From Planctomycetota bacterium (GTDB taxonomy: Bacteria > Planctomycetota > J058 > JAJDCQ01), in contig JAJDCQ010000186.1 of the NCBI GenBank assembly GCA_029260755.1, positions 98,594-162,593 on the forward strand: DNA of 64,000 nt, given 5' to 3'. A model generated the notes under the pieces. The model had not been told where the DNA came from. It did no database searches and saw only the letters and a program-made list of their open reading frames with translations. The number at the start of each line of letters is the position of its first letter. Position 1 is the stretch's first letter. A program made the translations under genes and the position numbers. Positions 25,721 to 34,301 of this stretch are shown piece after piece.

Positions 25721-26488
25721 GTGATCCTCGTCGCGGGCATGCACCGGTCGGGGACGTCGTGCATCGCGAACGTTCTGATGGAGCTCGGCGTTCCGTTCGG
25801 AGACCCCGTGGGGTTCTTCGGCGCCAACGAGTGGAACGCGCGCGGCTACTACGAGCAGTGCGACGTCGTCGACCTCGACAACCGATTGATCACCGGCCTG
25901 CCGTGCACCGACGGCGGCTGGCGTCGCCTCGTCTCGAACGTCATCTACGTGACCCACCCCGCGAGGAGCGTCCTCCGGCGGCGGTTCGATGCCCTCCGCT
26001 CGGAGATGGAGGAGCTGGACCGGAAGTACGTCGGCGTCGCGGTCAAGGATCCCCGATTCTGCCTCACCTGGCCGTTCTGGGAGGAGATCCGGCCGCTCGA
26101 GGGGATCGTGATCTGCCTGAGGCACCCCCTCGCCTCGGCCCTCTCGATCAACCGACGCAATCGCGTCCCCCTCTCGGTCGCGTTCCGGTTCTGGGACTGG
26201 CACATGGAGGGAGTGCTCGCGGGCCTCTCGCGGCCCGGCTGCCTCTGGGTCGACTACGACCGCCTCGCGTCCGACGCGTTCGAGCCGGAGCTGGACGCGA
26301 TCCGGCGGTTCTTCGAGCTGGACGCGTCGCCCGAGAGGGCGCGCGAGGTCCACGCGGCCGTCTTCGACGCGAGCCTGCGCCACTTCGATCCGCCCGACGA
26401 TGGCCGGCTGCCCGACCGGACCCGGGCGCTCTGGCGCGAGCTCCTCGAGCGTCGAGATCAGGCGGCCTCGCTGGACGCGCGCGCCTGA
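25721..26488 (+). CDS. Sulfotransferase-family protein
   Basis: The protein has 255 residues from a GTG start. The PAPS 5'-phosphosulfate loop is at the very N-terminus (LVAGMHRSGTSCIANVL) and the 3'-phosphate region is CLRHPLASALSINRR. Transfer of sulfate from PAPS to a hydroxyl of a glycan, lipid or peptide is the family reaction. No membrane helix is present, so it is cytosolic. It is convergent with a second sulfotransferase gene 19 bases downstream. Confidence 0.8.
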   Translation: MILVAGMHRSGTSCIANVLMELGVPFGDPVGFFGANEWNARGYYEQCDVVDLDNRLITGLPCTDGGWRRLVSNVIYVTHPARSVLRRRFDALRSEMEELDRKYVGVAVKDPRFCLTWPFWEEIRPLEGIVICLRHPLASALSINRRNRVPLSVAFRFWDWHMEGVLAGLSRPGCLWVDYDRLASDAFEPELDAIRRFFELDASPERAREVHAAVFDASLRHFDPPDDGRLPDRTRALWRELLERRDQAASLDARA

Positions 26489-26507
26489 CGGAAGGGGCGC
26501 TCCCGAC

Positions 26508-27377
26508 TCACGGAGTCTCGGTCGGGGGATCGTACCAGGCGCGGGGCACCGGTCGTCCGATCAGCTCGCCGAGCGCGTCGAACGAGTCGACGAACCGTTC
26601 GTGGAGCCGGACGCGCGTCTCGAGGTCGACCTCGGGGCGATCGCGAAGCCGGTCGTAGAGGATGCGCTCGAACAACGGGTGGCGCTTCACCCGTCCGACG
26701 AGGTTCGCGCCGCCGAGGCGACGCAGCACCTGGGCGGTGCGGTAGGCGAGCAAGGCGACCAGGAACGAGCGCGGCCGACGGGCGCCGAGGACGCGCTTCC
26801 CGACCGCCGCGGGCTCGAAGTCGGGGTCCACCCCGATGAAGGCGAACACGCGTCGCGCGAGGTCGGCGGCGTCGGCCTTCAGCTCGTCGAAGAAGAAGAC
26901 GCTCACGTTCTCGCGCGGGAAGCGCTCGAAGTAAGGGGTGAGGTTGCCCAGGTAGTCGCACTGGGCGAGGATCTCGGGACGCGAGGTGAACTCGGCGAAG
27001 GTCACCTCCGGCGGGAGGCGCGTCGCGCGGAAGAAGTAGAACATCGAGACGAGCTTCGCGACGGGCTCGCGGAGGCTGGCGAACAGCTTCACCCCGGGGA
27101 GCCGCTCCTGGATGCGGTCGGCGACGTCCTCGCGGAGGAAGTAGTCGTGGCAGAGCTCGCCCACGGCCTTCGCCTCGCCGGCCGGCGCGAAGAACGAGCG
27201 GTACCAGTCCTCGCTCCGGTCGAAGTGGCGGTCGAAGTAGAAGATGTCCTTGGCGACCGGGACGAAGACGTCCGGGTGCTCGCGGAGGATCTCGAACATC
27301 CAGCTCGAGCCGGACTTGGACGCGCCGATGTAGAGGAACGTGGGCAGCGGCCCCGTCCGCGACTCGGCCTCGACCAT
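26508..27377 (-). CDS. Sulfotransferase (heparan/carbohydrate sulfotransferase-like)
   Basis: The protein has 289 residues. It has the PAPS-binding loop FLYIGASKSGSSWMFEIL near residue 15, the 3'-phosphate motif KLFASLREPVAKLVSMFYFF and the FFFDELKADAADLARRVFAFIGV element usual in bacterial NDST-like sulfotransferases. It probably sulfates a surface glycan or lipid. It lies head-to-head (131-base gap) with the GT-C-like membrane protein, so the two may share a regulatory region. Confidence 0.85.
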   Translation of the reverse strand: MVEAESRTGPLPTFLYIGASKSGSSWMFEILREHPDVFVPVAKDIFYFDRHFDRSEDWYRSFFAPAGEAKAVGELCHDYFLREDVADRIQERLPGVKLFASLREPVAKLVSMFYFFRATRLPPEVTFAEFTSRPEILAQCDYLGNLTPYFERFPRENVSVFFFDELKADAADLARRVFAFIGVDPDFEPAAVGKRVLGARRPRSFLVALLAYRTAQVLRRLGGANLVGRVKRHPLFERILYDRLRDRPEVDLETRVRLHERFVDSFDALGELIGRPVPRAWYDPPTETP

Positions 27378-27507
27378 CTCCGTCGCGCTCCCTCGGCTCG
27401 CTCCGCGGGCGCCGTCCGTCTTCGCGCTCGCCTCGCGTCCATGCTACCATCGAGCGTCCGCGACGGAGAGCGGGCGGTCTCCGCGACGCTCGCGCAGGAG
27501 CCGATCC

Positions 27508-29631
27508 TTGGAGATCCCGGAGGAGGCCGACCCGGGCTCGCCCTCGGAGTCGCCCGGACCGGGCGCGGGTCCCGCGTCCGTCGCCGACGCGGTCCCCGAC
27601 CACGCCCTCGGCGAGACGCCCGGCGCGCCCCGCATCTGGATCGCGCTCGACGTCGTCGTGCTCGGCTTCGCCCTCTTCACCCTCGCTCAGAACCTGACGT
27701 GGGCGCTCGGCGGATCGCTCGTCGCGGCGTGCGGGCTCTTCGTCGCCGCCTCGGTCGTGGCCGTGATCGCGCTCCGTGGCCGGTGGGCGTCCCTCGAGGC
27801 GGCGCCGCTGCCGCGCGCGGAGGAGGCGACCCTCCCCGCCCCTTGGGTCGCGGCCGTGCCCATCGTCGCGGCGCTCGGTCTCGGCGTCGCCGTCGCGCTG
27901 GTCCGACTCCCCTACCCCATTCTCTGGGCGGCGGTCTCTTGCCTGGCGGCGGGCGGGCTCGTCTTCGCGCTTCGCCAGCGCCCCGAGTCGGCCGAGCGAC
28001 CGCCGCCGCCGTCGCCGGTGGTCGCTCCCGGTCTCCGGCGGGGCGGGCTCGTCCTGCTCGCCGCCGCCGCGGTCGTCGTCGCGATCCTCGCGCAGCGCTC
28101 CGATCCCGACGACTGTCACTACCTCCAGCGGGCCTCTGCGGTGGCCGATGCGCCCGGCGAGCCCCTCCCGCACCACCAGACGCTCTTCGGCGGGGAGGAC
28201 CCGCTGCCCTACCCCACCTTCGGGATGGTCTCGTATCACGACCTCGTCGGCGTCGCGGCGTGGCTCACCCGATCCGATCCGTTCGTCGTCTCCGCGTGGG
28301 TCCTGCTGCCGATCCTCTCGCTCCTCGTGGTGGTCAGTCACGCGTTCCTCCTGCGAACGCTCGCGCCGCGTCCCTGGGCCGACCTCCTCCTCGTCGTGGT
28401 CGTCGCCCTCCTCCTCGCCGACGCCTCGACCCACCGGACGTTCGCGAACTTCGCCTTCATCCGGATCTGGCAGGGGAAGTCGATCCTCCTCCACATCGCC
28501 ACCCCGCTCCTCTTCGCCTTCGGCGCCCGCTTCGGGGCGCGCGGTCGCTGGGCCGATCTCGTCCGCACCGCCGCGGTCGAGATCGGGATGGTCGGGCTCA
28601 CCTCGACCGGGATCTGGATCGCGCCGATCGTCGCCTTCGCCGGGATGGCGTGCGGGGTCGTCACGGCGAGGGCTCGGTGGATGCGGGTGCTCGCGAGCGT
28701 GCCGGCGAGCGGCTACGCGATCGGGGTCGGTCTCTGGGCCGTGGCGAGCTCCGTCCGTCTCCTCGACTACCGTCGGATCGTCGACGACGACGTCCTGACG
28801 ATCATCGAGGCGTCGTTCGGACCCGGCCTGCCCTTCGCCGCCTGGATCGCCGCCCTCGCCCTCGCGCCCTGGCTCGCGCCGAGCCGCGGGCTCCGCGTCC
28901 TGGCCGGCGCGAGCATCCTCGTCGTGTTCGTCTTCCTCGCGAACCCGCTCATCTCGCGCCACGTCGCGCGCTACGTGACCTCGGGCGTCGTCTACTGGCG
29001 GCTCGTGTGGCTCATTCCATCGGCCGTCGTCGTGGCGTCCGTCCTGGGAGCCGGCCTGAGCGCCGCGCGTGACCGGCCCTGGGCTGGCGAGCTCTCCCTC
29101 GCCCTGGCGGCGGCCCTCTTCATCGCGCTGGTGCCGCGCATCTACGTCCTGAGCGAGTCCAACTGGGTTCGCCTCGGGCTCGCGGCGAGCAAGCTGAAGC
29201 CGGCGCATGCGTCGCTCGCCCGGCACGTCATCGCGTCGATTCCCGAAGGTGGGGAGGTCGTGGCGCCCCCCGAGATCGCCTGGATCATCCCCGCCCTTCG
29301 AGGCGGGCGGATCTCGGTGGCGCCCAAGACGAACCTCATCCGCCACACCGTCCTTCGCCAGCGCGGCGACGCGGCCGAGCACGAGCGCCTGCGCTGGTCG
29401 CTCGACTACGCCGCGGGCCGGGCGCCGCTCCGGGGCGAGCTCCTCGAGCGCCTCCTGCGTGACCATCGGGTGCTCGTCGTGATAACGTCCCTGAACGTCC
29501 AGGATCGCGGCGAGCTCGAGCGCATCCTGGAAGGGCACGAGTTCGGCGGCGCGACCGAGCGCGACGGATACCTCGTCTGGCTTCGGGCGCCGGATGCCGA
29601 GAGGGATGCCGAGAGGAGCGGTGGAGAGTGA
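27508..29631 (+). CDS. Polytopic membrane protein, GT-C/DUF6077-like
   Basis: The protein has about 707 residues from a TTG at 27508, supported by AGGAG seven bases upstream. The frame further upstream overlaps the divergent sulfotransferase and lacks protein character. About twelve to fourteen hydrophobic helices are present, with a luminal-type loop after the fourth or fifth (DPDDCHYLQRASAV, around residue 200) containing the acidic pair expected of GT-C glycosyltransferases, and a soluble C-terminal ~150 residues. It resembles DUF6077-type proteins. It is probably a polyprenyl-phosphate-sugar-dependent glycosyltransferase; this is inference from the fold and the neighbouring GT2 gene. Confidence 0.65.
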   Translation: MEIPEEADPGSPSESPGPGAGPASVADAVPDHALGETPGAPRIWIALDVVVLGFALFTLAQNLTWALGGSLVAACGLFVAASVVAVIALRGRWASLEAAPLPRAEEATLPAPWVAAVPIVAALGLGVAVALVRLPYPILWAAVSCLAAGGLVFALRQRPESAERPPPPSPVVAPGLRRGGLVLLAAAAVVVAILAQRSDPDDCHYLQRASAVADAPGEPLPHHQTLFGGEDPLPYPTFGMVSYHDLVGVAAWLTRSDPFVVSAWVLLPILSLLVVVSHAFLLRTLAPRPWADLLLVVVVALLLADASTHRTFANFAFIRIWQGKSILLHIATPLLFAFGARFGARGRWADLVRTAAVEIGMVGLTSTGIWIAPIVAFAGMACGVVTARARWMRVLASVPASGYAIGVGLWAVASSVRLLDYRRIVDDDVLTIIEASFGPGLPFAAWIAALALAPWLAPSRGLRVLAGASILVVFVFLANPLISRHVARYVTSGVVYWRLVWLIPSAVVVASVLGAGLSAARDRPWAGELSLALAAALFIALVPRIYVLSESNWVRLGLAASKLKPAHASLARHVIASIPEGGEVVAPPEIAWIIPALRGGRISVAPKTNLIRHTVLRQRGDAAEHERLRWSLDYAAGRAPLRGELLERLLRDHRVLVVITSLNVQDRGELERILEGHEFGGATERDGYLVWLRAPDAERDAERSGGE

Positions 29632-30869
29632 GCGAAGAGCCCGAGACGCCGGCCGATGCGTGCGACGTTTCGATCGTGATGCCGTGCCTCGACGAGAAGC
29701 TCACCCTCGAGAAGTGCATCGGGACGGCCCGGGAGTGCCTCGACGTGCTCGAGCGCGAGGACGGGCTCACCGGTGAGATCGTGATCTCGGACAACGGGAG
29801 CACCGACGGCAGTCAGGACATCGCCCGACGCAACGGGGCGCGCGTCGTCGACTGCCCCACCCGCGGCTACGGAAACGCGATCCGCTACGGCGTGCGCCGC
29901 GCGCGCGGACGGTACGTCGTGATGGGCGACTCGGACGCCTCGTACGACTTTCGCGAGGCGGTCGGCATGATCCGCAAGCTCGCCGAGGGGCACGAGGTCT
30001 GCATGGGGACGCGCCTCCGCGGGACGATCATGCCCGGCGCCATGCCGTGGAAGAACCGCTGGATCGGCAACCCGGTCCTCACCGGCATCCTCAACCTTCT
30101 CTTTCGCTCGGGTCTGAGCGATGCGCATTGCGGCCTGCGCGCGTTCACCCGCGAGGGGTTCGAGCGGATCAACCCGACCTCGGACGGGATGGAGTTCGCG
30201 AGCGAGATCGTGATCAAGGCGGCGCTCCTCGACCTCGAGCGGACCGAGGTGCCGATCACCCTTCACCCCGACGGGCGCGACCGGCCTCCGCACCTCCGTC
30301 CGTGGCGCGACGGCTGGCGCCACCTGCGCTACCTCGTGATGCTGAGCCCACTCTGGCTCTACTTCATCCCGTCGTTCCTGATGGTGACCCTCGGCGTTAG
30401 CCTCTTCGGCATCCTCCTGTCGGGGACGGGCGGCGAGATGGTGCGGGTCGGCTCCTTCCGCTTCGGCGATCACTGGTCGGTGATCGCCGGGACGGCCCTC
30501 TCGATGGGGCATCAGACGTTCCTCCTCGGGATGACGGCGACCCTCTACGGCGTCCGGCAGGGTTACCGGGGGACCGGTCGCGCGCTGCGGTTCCTCTACC
30601 GCCTTGCTCAGCTCGAGGTGATGATCATCCTGGGGCTGCTCCTCCTCGCGGCCGGCATCGCGGTGCTGGCGTGGGTGACGGCCATCTGGCGGTCGGGCGA
30701 CTTCGAGTCGTTCCGCCGGATCCGGGAGATGGCGATCGGAACCTCGCTCATGGCGATCGGTCTGCAGAACGTCTTCGGCGGCTTCCTCCTCTCGGTCGTC
30801 GGGGGCAACGCGGCGGACCTCCACGAGCTCACCGCCGGGACCGCCGTCGCGCGCGACGACGCTCGATGA
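29628..30869 (+). CDS. GT2 glycosyltransferase with C-terminal membrane helices (dolichol-phosphate mannose synthase-like)
   Basis: The protein has 413 residues and a GTG start that overlaps the previous stop (GTGA). Residues 14-230 form a GT-A domain: VSIVMPCLDEKLTLEKCI, EIVISDNGSTDGSQ, and the metal motif GDSDASYD. R-Y-G-V-R-R-A-R-G and MEFASEIVIKA fit the DPM1/polyprenyl-phosphate glycosyltransferase group. Four or five hydrophobic helices follow (LWLYFIPSFLMVTLGVSLF, MIILGLLLLAAGIAVLAWV). It likely makes a polyprenyl-phosphate sugar for the neighbouring GT-C-like protein. Confidence 0.85.
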   Translation: MSEEPETPADACDVSIVMPCLDEKLTLEKCIGTARECLDVLEREDGLTGEIVISDNGSTDGSQDIARRNGARVVDCPTRGYGNAIRYGVRRARGRYVVMGDSDASYDFREAVGMIRKLAEGHEVCMGTRLRGTIMPGAMPWKNRWIGNPVLTGILNLLFRSGLSDAHCGLRAFTREGFERINPTSDGMEFASEIVIKAALLDLERTEVPITLHPDGRDRPPHLRPWRDGWRHLRYLVMLSPLWLYFIPSFLMVTLGVSLFGILLSGTGGEMVRVGSFRFGDHWSVIAGTALSMGHQTFLLGMTATLYGVRQGYRGTGRALRFLYRLAQLEVMIILGLLLLAAGIAVLAWVTAIWRSGDFESFRRIREMAIGTSLMAIGLQNVFGGFLLSVVGGNAADLHELTAGTAVARDDAR

Positions 30870-31858
30870 CCGACCCGCCTCCGGAGCGGGCTCGCTCCGT
30901 CGGCCGGAGGATCCTCTCGCCCGCGATCAAGACGCTCTTCTTCCTCGGCGTCCTCGGGCTCGTCGGTCGCTCGCTCGTCGATGCGCTCGGACGCGTCCGC
31001 TGGGACGATGTCGAGGTCGGGGCGCCGGCTCTCGCCGCGTCGGTCGCCGCCCTCGTCGTCGCGCGGGTGCTCGTCGCCGCGGGGGCGCACGCCCTGCTGC
31101 GCTCGCGGGGCGTGGAGGTGGGGTTCGGGCGCACCCTCGCCGCTCTCTGGGCCTCGGGCCTGGGGCGCTACCTGCCGGGGAAGGTCTTCGGGATCGGGTG
31201 GGCCGCCGTCCTCCTCGCCCGGTCGGGCGTCCGGACGTCACTCGCCCTCGCCCTGCTCGGCTGGAACTCGGTCCTCATGATCGCGACCGGAGGGATCGTC
31301 TCGGCCGCGGTCGTCCTGGCTCCTGCGGCGGGGATGCCGAGCGAGATCCGCGCTCTCGCGGGAGCGTCCGCCCTCCTCTCGATCCTGTTGGTCGTGCGCC
31401 CGTCGTGGGCGCTCCGTCCGGCGAGCGTCGTCCTTCGCCGACTCGGCCGGGAGCCGCTCGAGACCAACCTCCTCCCGCGGGCATACGCGGCGGCGGTCGT
31501 CGCGAACGTCTTCCAGCACGTGGCCGCGGGCATCTCGATCTGGCTCATCGGCGTGGCGATCGGCCGCGGTGACCTCGAGGCGCTGCCGGCCTTCGTCGGC
31601 GCGGCGGCGCTCAGCACCGTCGCCGCCACGGTCGCGGTGTTCGCGCCGGCCGGCCTCGGTGTTCGCGAGGGCGTGTACCTCGCGGCCCTCGGGCCGAGCC
31701 TGGGAGCCGAGGCCGCCCTCATCGCGATCCTCGCGCGGATCGTGCAGACGGTGGTGGACATCGGGGCGGCCGCGGTCGGGATGGCGCTGGGACGGGGAGG
31801 GGGACGGGGCGATCGCCGCTCGGGCGGCGCCGCTCCGACGGACGCGGCGGCGGGCTGA
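30866..31858 (+). CDS. LPG-synthase-TM/UPF0104-type flippase-like membrane protein
   Basis: The protein has 330 residues. The ATG overlaps the previous stop (ATGA). About eight helices are present, with the family marks GLGRYLPGKVFGIGWA and FAPAGLGVREGVYLAAL (the P-x-G-x-G-x-R-E motif of AglD/MprF-type membrane domains). Such proteins are membrane components of lipid-linked glycan or amino-acyl lipid translocation. Its place at the end of a GT-C/GT2 operon supports a flippase-type role. Confidence 0.82.
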   Translation: MTDPPPERARSVGRRILSPAIKTLFFLGVLGLVGRSLVDALGRVRWDDVEVGAPALAASVAALVVARVLVAAGAHALLRSRGVEVGFGRTLAALWASGLGRYLPGKVFGIGWAAVLLARSGVRTSLALALLGWNSVLMIATGGIVSAAVVLAPAAGMPSEIRALAGASALLSILLVVRPSWALRPASVVLRRLGREPLETNLLPRAYAAAVVANVFQHVAAGISIWLIGVAIGRGDLEALPAFVGAAALSTVAATVAVFAPAGLGVREGVYLAALGPSLGAEAALIAILARIVQTVVDIGAAAVGMALGRGGGRGDRRSGGAAPTDAAAG

Positions 31859-31872
31859 CCGGACCGGCCGGG

Positions 31873-33429
31873 CTACTCGGGGCGCATCAGCGGGAAGAGG
31901 ACCGTCTCGCGGAGCGAGTCCTGGCCGGTGATGAGGGCGACGAAGCGGTCGATCCCCATCCCCCAGCCGCTGATCGGCGGCATGCCGTGCTCCATCGCGA
32001 GGAGGTAGTCCTCGTCGAGGTCCATCGCCTCGTCGTCGCCGGCGGCGCGCAGCCCGGCCTGCTCCTCGAGGCGCGCCCGCTGGTCGAGCGGGTCGACGAG
32101 CTCGCTGTAGGCGTTCACGACCTCCCAGCCGTTCACGACGAGCTGGAAGCGGTCGACGACGCTCGGGTCGTCGTCGTTGCGCCGCGCGAGCGGGCTCAGG
32201 TCGGTCGGGTGCTGGATCAGGAAGACCGGGTCGATCAGCTTCGGCCGGCTGACCTTCTTGTAGAGCTGATCGACGAGGGCGCCGCGCCCGAGGACGTCCA
32301 TCTTGTCGACCCGGATGTCCTGCTCGATCATCGCGGCGCGGAGGGAGGCGGCGTCCTCCTGGGCGGTGATGTCGATCCCGCAGTCCCGCTGGATCAGCTC
32401 GCGCATCGTGACGCGCGGCCAGGACTCGCCGCCGAAGTCGAGGGTCCGGGTGACGTTGCCGTCCTCGTCCTTGCGCTCGACGGTGAACCCGCCGGTGGCC
32501 TCCTTGATGGTGTGCTTCACCAGCTCCTCGGTGAAGCGCATGTTGTCCTCGTAGTTCCACCATGCGCAGTAGTACTCGAGCATGGTGAAGTCCTGGAGAT
32601 GGCTCGGGTCCATCCCCTCGTTCCGGAAGCAGCGCGCGAACTCGTAGACCTTGTCGTAGCCGCCGACGACGAGGCGCTTGAGGTAGGTCTCGGGCGCGAT
32701 CCGCAGGGTCACCTCGATGTCGAGGGCGTTGTGGTGGCTCGTGAACGGTCGCGCCATCGCGCCCGACGCCTTCGTCGCGAGGATCGGCGTCTCGACCTCC
32801 TCGAAGTCGTGGTCGTCGAGGTAGCGGCGCATCGTCCGGACGACGCTCGTGCGGAGCCGGAACCGGTCGCGCGCCTCCTCGTTCACGATCAGGTCGAGGT
32901 AGCGCTGCCGCAGCCGCGTCTCGACGTCCTTCACGCCCGCCCACTTCTCGGGCAGCGGCCGGAGCGCCTTGCCCATGAACTCGAAGCTCTCGACCTCGAG
33001 GGTGAGCTCGCCCTTCTCGGTGCGGTAGATCCGGCCGGCGCAGCCGACGTGGTCGCCGATGTCGATCCGCTTCTTGAAGCGCTTGAAGAGCTCGGGGTCG
33101 AGGCCGTCCTTGCGGAGCGAGATCTGGAGCCCGCCCTTGAAGTCGCGGAGCTTCGCGAAGATCAGCTTGCCCATGTCGCGCTTGGCGATGACGCGTCCCC
33201 CGATGCGGACGCCTTCGGTCCCCTCGGCGAGGTCGGCGGCCTTCTCGAGGGTGTGGGTGCGCTCGAAGCGCTCGGGCCAGACGGGCACTCCCTCGTCGCG
33301 GAGGCGCTCCATCTTCTCGATGCGAACACGACGGAGCTCGGCGATCGGCTGCTGCTGCTTCTGCGGCTTCTGCTTGTCGCCTTGCTGCTTCTGGGGCTGC
33401 GGCTTCTGCGACTGCTCTTGCTGGGCCAC
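31873..33429 (-). CDS. lysS: Lysyl-tRNA synthetase, class II
   Basis: The protein has 518 residues from a GTG with AGGGAGG upstream. It charges tRNA-Lys with lysine. It has the N-terminal OB fold (GGRVIAKRDMGKLIFAKLRD) and the class II catalytic core (motif 2 region FRNEGMDPSHLQDFTMLEYYCAWW; motif 3 GWGMGIDRFVALITG). The first ~28 residues are an unusual Gln/Lys/Pro-rich extension (QKPQPQKQQGDKQKPQKQQQ) absent from most LysS proteins; it could aid tRNA binding. It is convergent with the flippase-like gene. Confidence 0.95.
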   Translation of the reverse strand: MAQQEQSQKPQPQKQQGDKQKPQKQQQPIAELRRVRIEKMERLRDEGVPVWPERFERTHTLEKAADLAEGTEGVRIGGRVIAKRDMGKLIFAKLRDFKGGLQISLRKDGLDPELFKRFKKRIDIGDHVGCAGRIYRTEKGELTLEVESFEFMGKALRPLPEKWAGVKDVETRLRQRYLDLIVNEEARDRFRLRTSVVRTMRRYLDDHDFEEVETPILATKASGAMARPFTSHHNALDIEVTLRIAPETYLKRLVVGGYDKVYEFARCFRNEGMDPSHLQDFTMLEYYCAWWNYEDNMRFTEELVKHTIKEATGGFTVERKDEDGNVTRTLDFGGESWPRVTMRELIQRDCGIDITAQEDAASLRAAMIEQDIRVDKMDVLGRGALVDQLYKKVSRPKLIDPVFLIQHPTDLSPLARRNDDDPSVVDRFQLVVNGWEVVNAYSELVDPLDQRARLEEQAGLRAAGDDEAMDLDEDYLLAMEHGMPPISGWGMGIDRFVALITGQDSLRETVLFPLMRPE

Positions 33430-33483
33430 GCGGGCCTCCCTTCGGCTACGGGGGCCCGAGGATAGAGAGGGTCGCGCGACGCG

Positions 33484-34032
33484 TCAAGCCGGGTCTGTCG
33501 CAGGAGCTGCGCCCGAAGCATCGCCCGTCGTTCCGGTCGCGGCGTCGTCGGCGCCCGGGCTCCGTTCGCACGGCGCGGCGCGGCGCCTCCGGAACACGAC
33601 GTAGCCGATGACGGCGAGGAGCGCGACGATCCCGAGCGGCGTGAGCCATCGCTCCGCCTCCGAGAGCTCGACCGTGACGAGCCAGTCGAAGAGGAAGCTG
33701 TAGACGATCACGGGAGGGATGAGCCCGAGCGCCGAGCCGATCACGTAGTCGCGGAGGCGGACGTTGGTCAGGGCGAGGGCGTAGTTGAGCGGCGGGCTCA
33801 TGATCATGAACAGGCGCAGCACCGCGATCGTGATGATCGGGTGCCGGTCGAGGCGCGCGAGCATCCGCCTCATCCACGGCTTGTCGACCTCGCCGAGCGC
33901 CCGCCCGCCGACCGTCCGGACGATCAGGAAGCTCGCCGTGACGGCCACGACCGCCGAGACGAACACGACGATGGCGCCCTGGACCCGGCCGAACGCGGCG
34001 ACGCCGCCGAAGACGAAGACGAGGCCGGGCAC
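33484..34032 (-). CDS. VTT-domain (DedA/TVP38/TMEM64-like) membrane protein, apparent 5' start missing
   Basis: The GTG at 34032 is the only standard start in frame and gives 182 residues. It covers GGVAAFGRVQGAIVVFVSAVVAVTASF, the family's RxFPIxPP-like segment LFMIMSPPLNYALALTNV and a last helix. The frame stays open upstream to at least 34400 and encodes a convincing further N-terminus up to about 34250: helix LRIVALVLLLVGLIGGGKLAG, then NLREWVDAAGLWGIPLF and FVGITTIGVLVQVPG. The true protein therefore probably begins near 34200-34320, at a non-standard start or after an undetected frameshift. VTT proteins are membrane transporters or scramblases of lipids or small molecules. Confidence 0.7.
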   Translation of the reverse strand: MPGLVFVFGGVAAFGRVQGAIVVFVSAVVAVTASFLIVRTVGGRALGEVDKPWMRRMLARLDRHPIITIAVLRLFMIMSPPLNYALALTNVRLRDYVIGSALGLIPPVIVYSFLFDWLVTVELSEAERWLTPLGIVALLAVIGYVVFRRRRAAPCERSPGADDAATGTTGDASGAAPATDPA

Positions 34033-34301
34033 CTGGACGAGGACGCCGATCGTCGTGATGCCGACGAAGAGCGGGATGCCCCAGAGGCCGGCGGCGTCGA
34101 CCCACTCGCGGAGGTTCTCGACGTTGAGCAGCTCGTCGGCGCCGGCGAGCTTGCCGCCGCCGATCAGGCCGACGAGGAGGAGGACGAGCGCGACGATCCG
34201 GAGGCCGCGGCCACGTACCGGCGCGCGCGCCGCGGCCTCGTCCTCGGGGACGGAGACCGCGGCGGCGGTTTGCGGCGCGGGAGTGGGTGTGGGCTGACTA
34301 C

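Noticed and set aside
26458..29538. A 1026-codon minus-strand open frame
   Set aside because: Its translation is Arg/Asp/Glu/Gly-rich low-complexity sequence antisense to the GT-C-like gene, with no domain.
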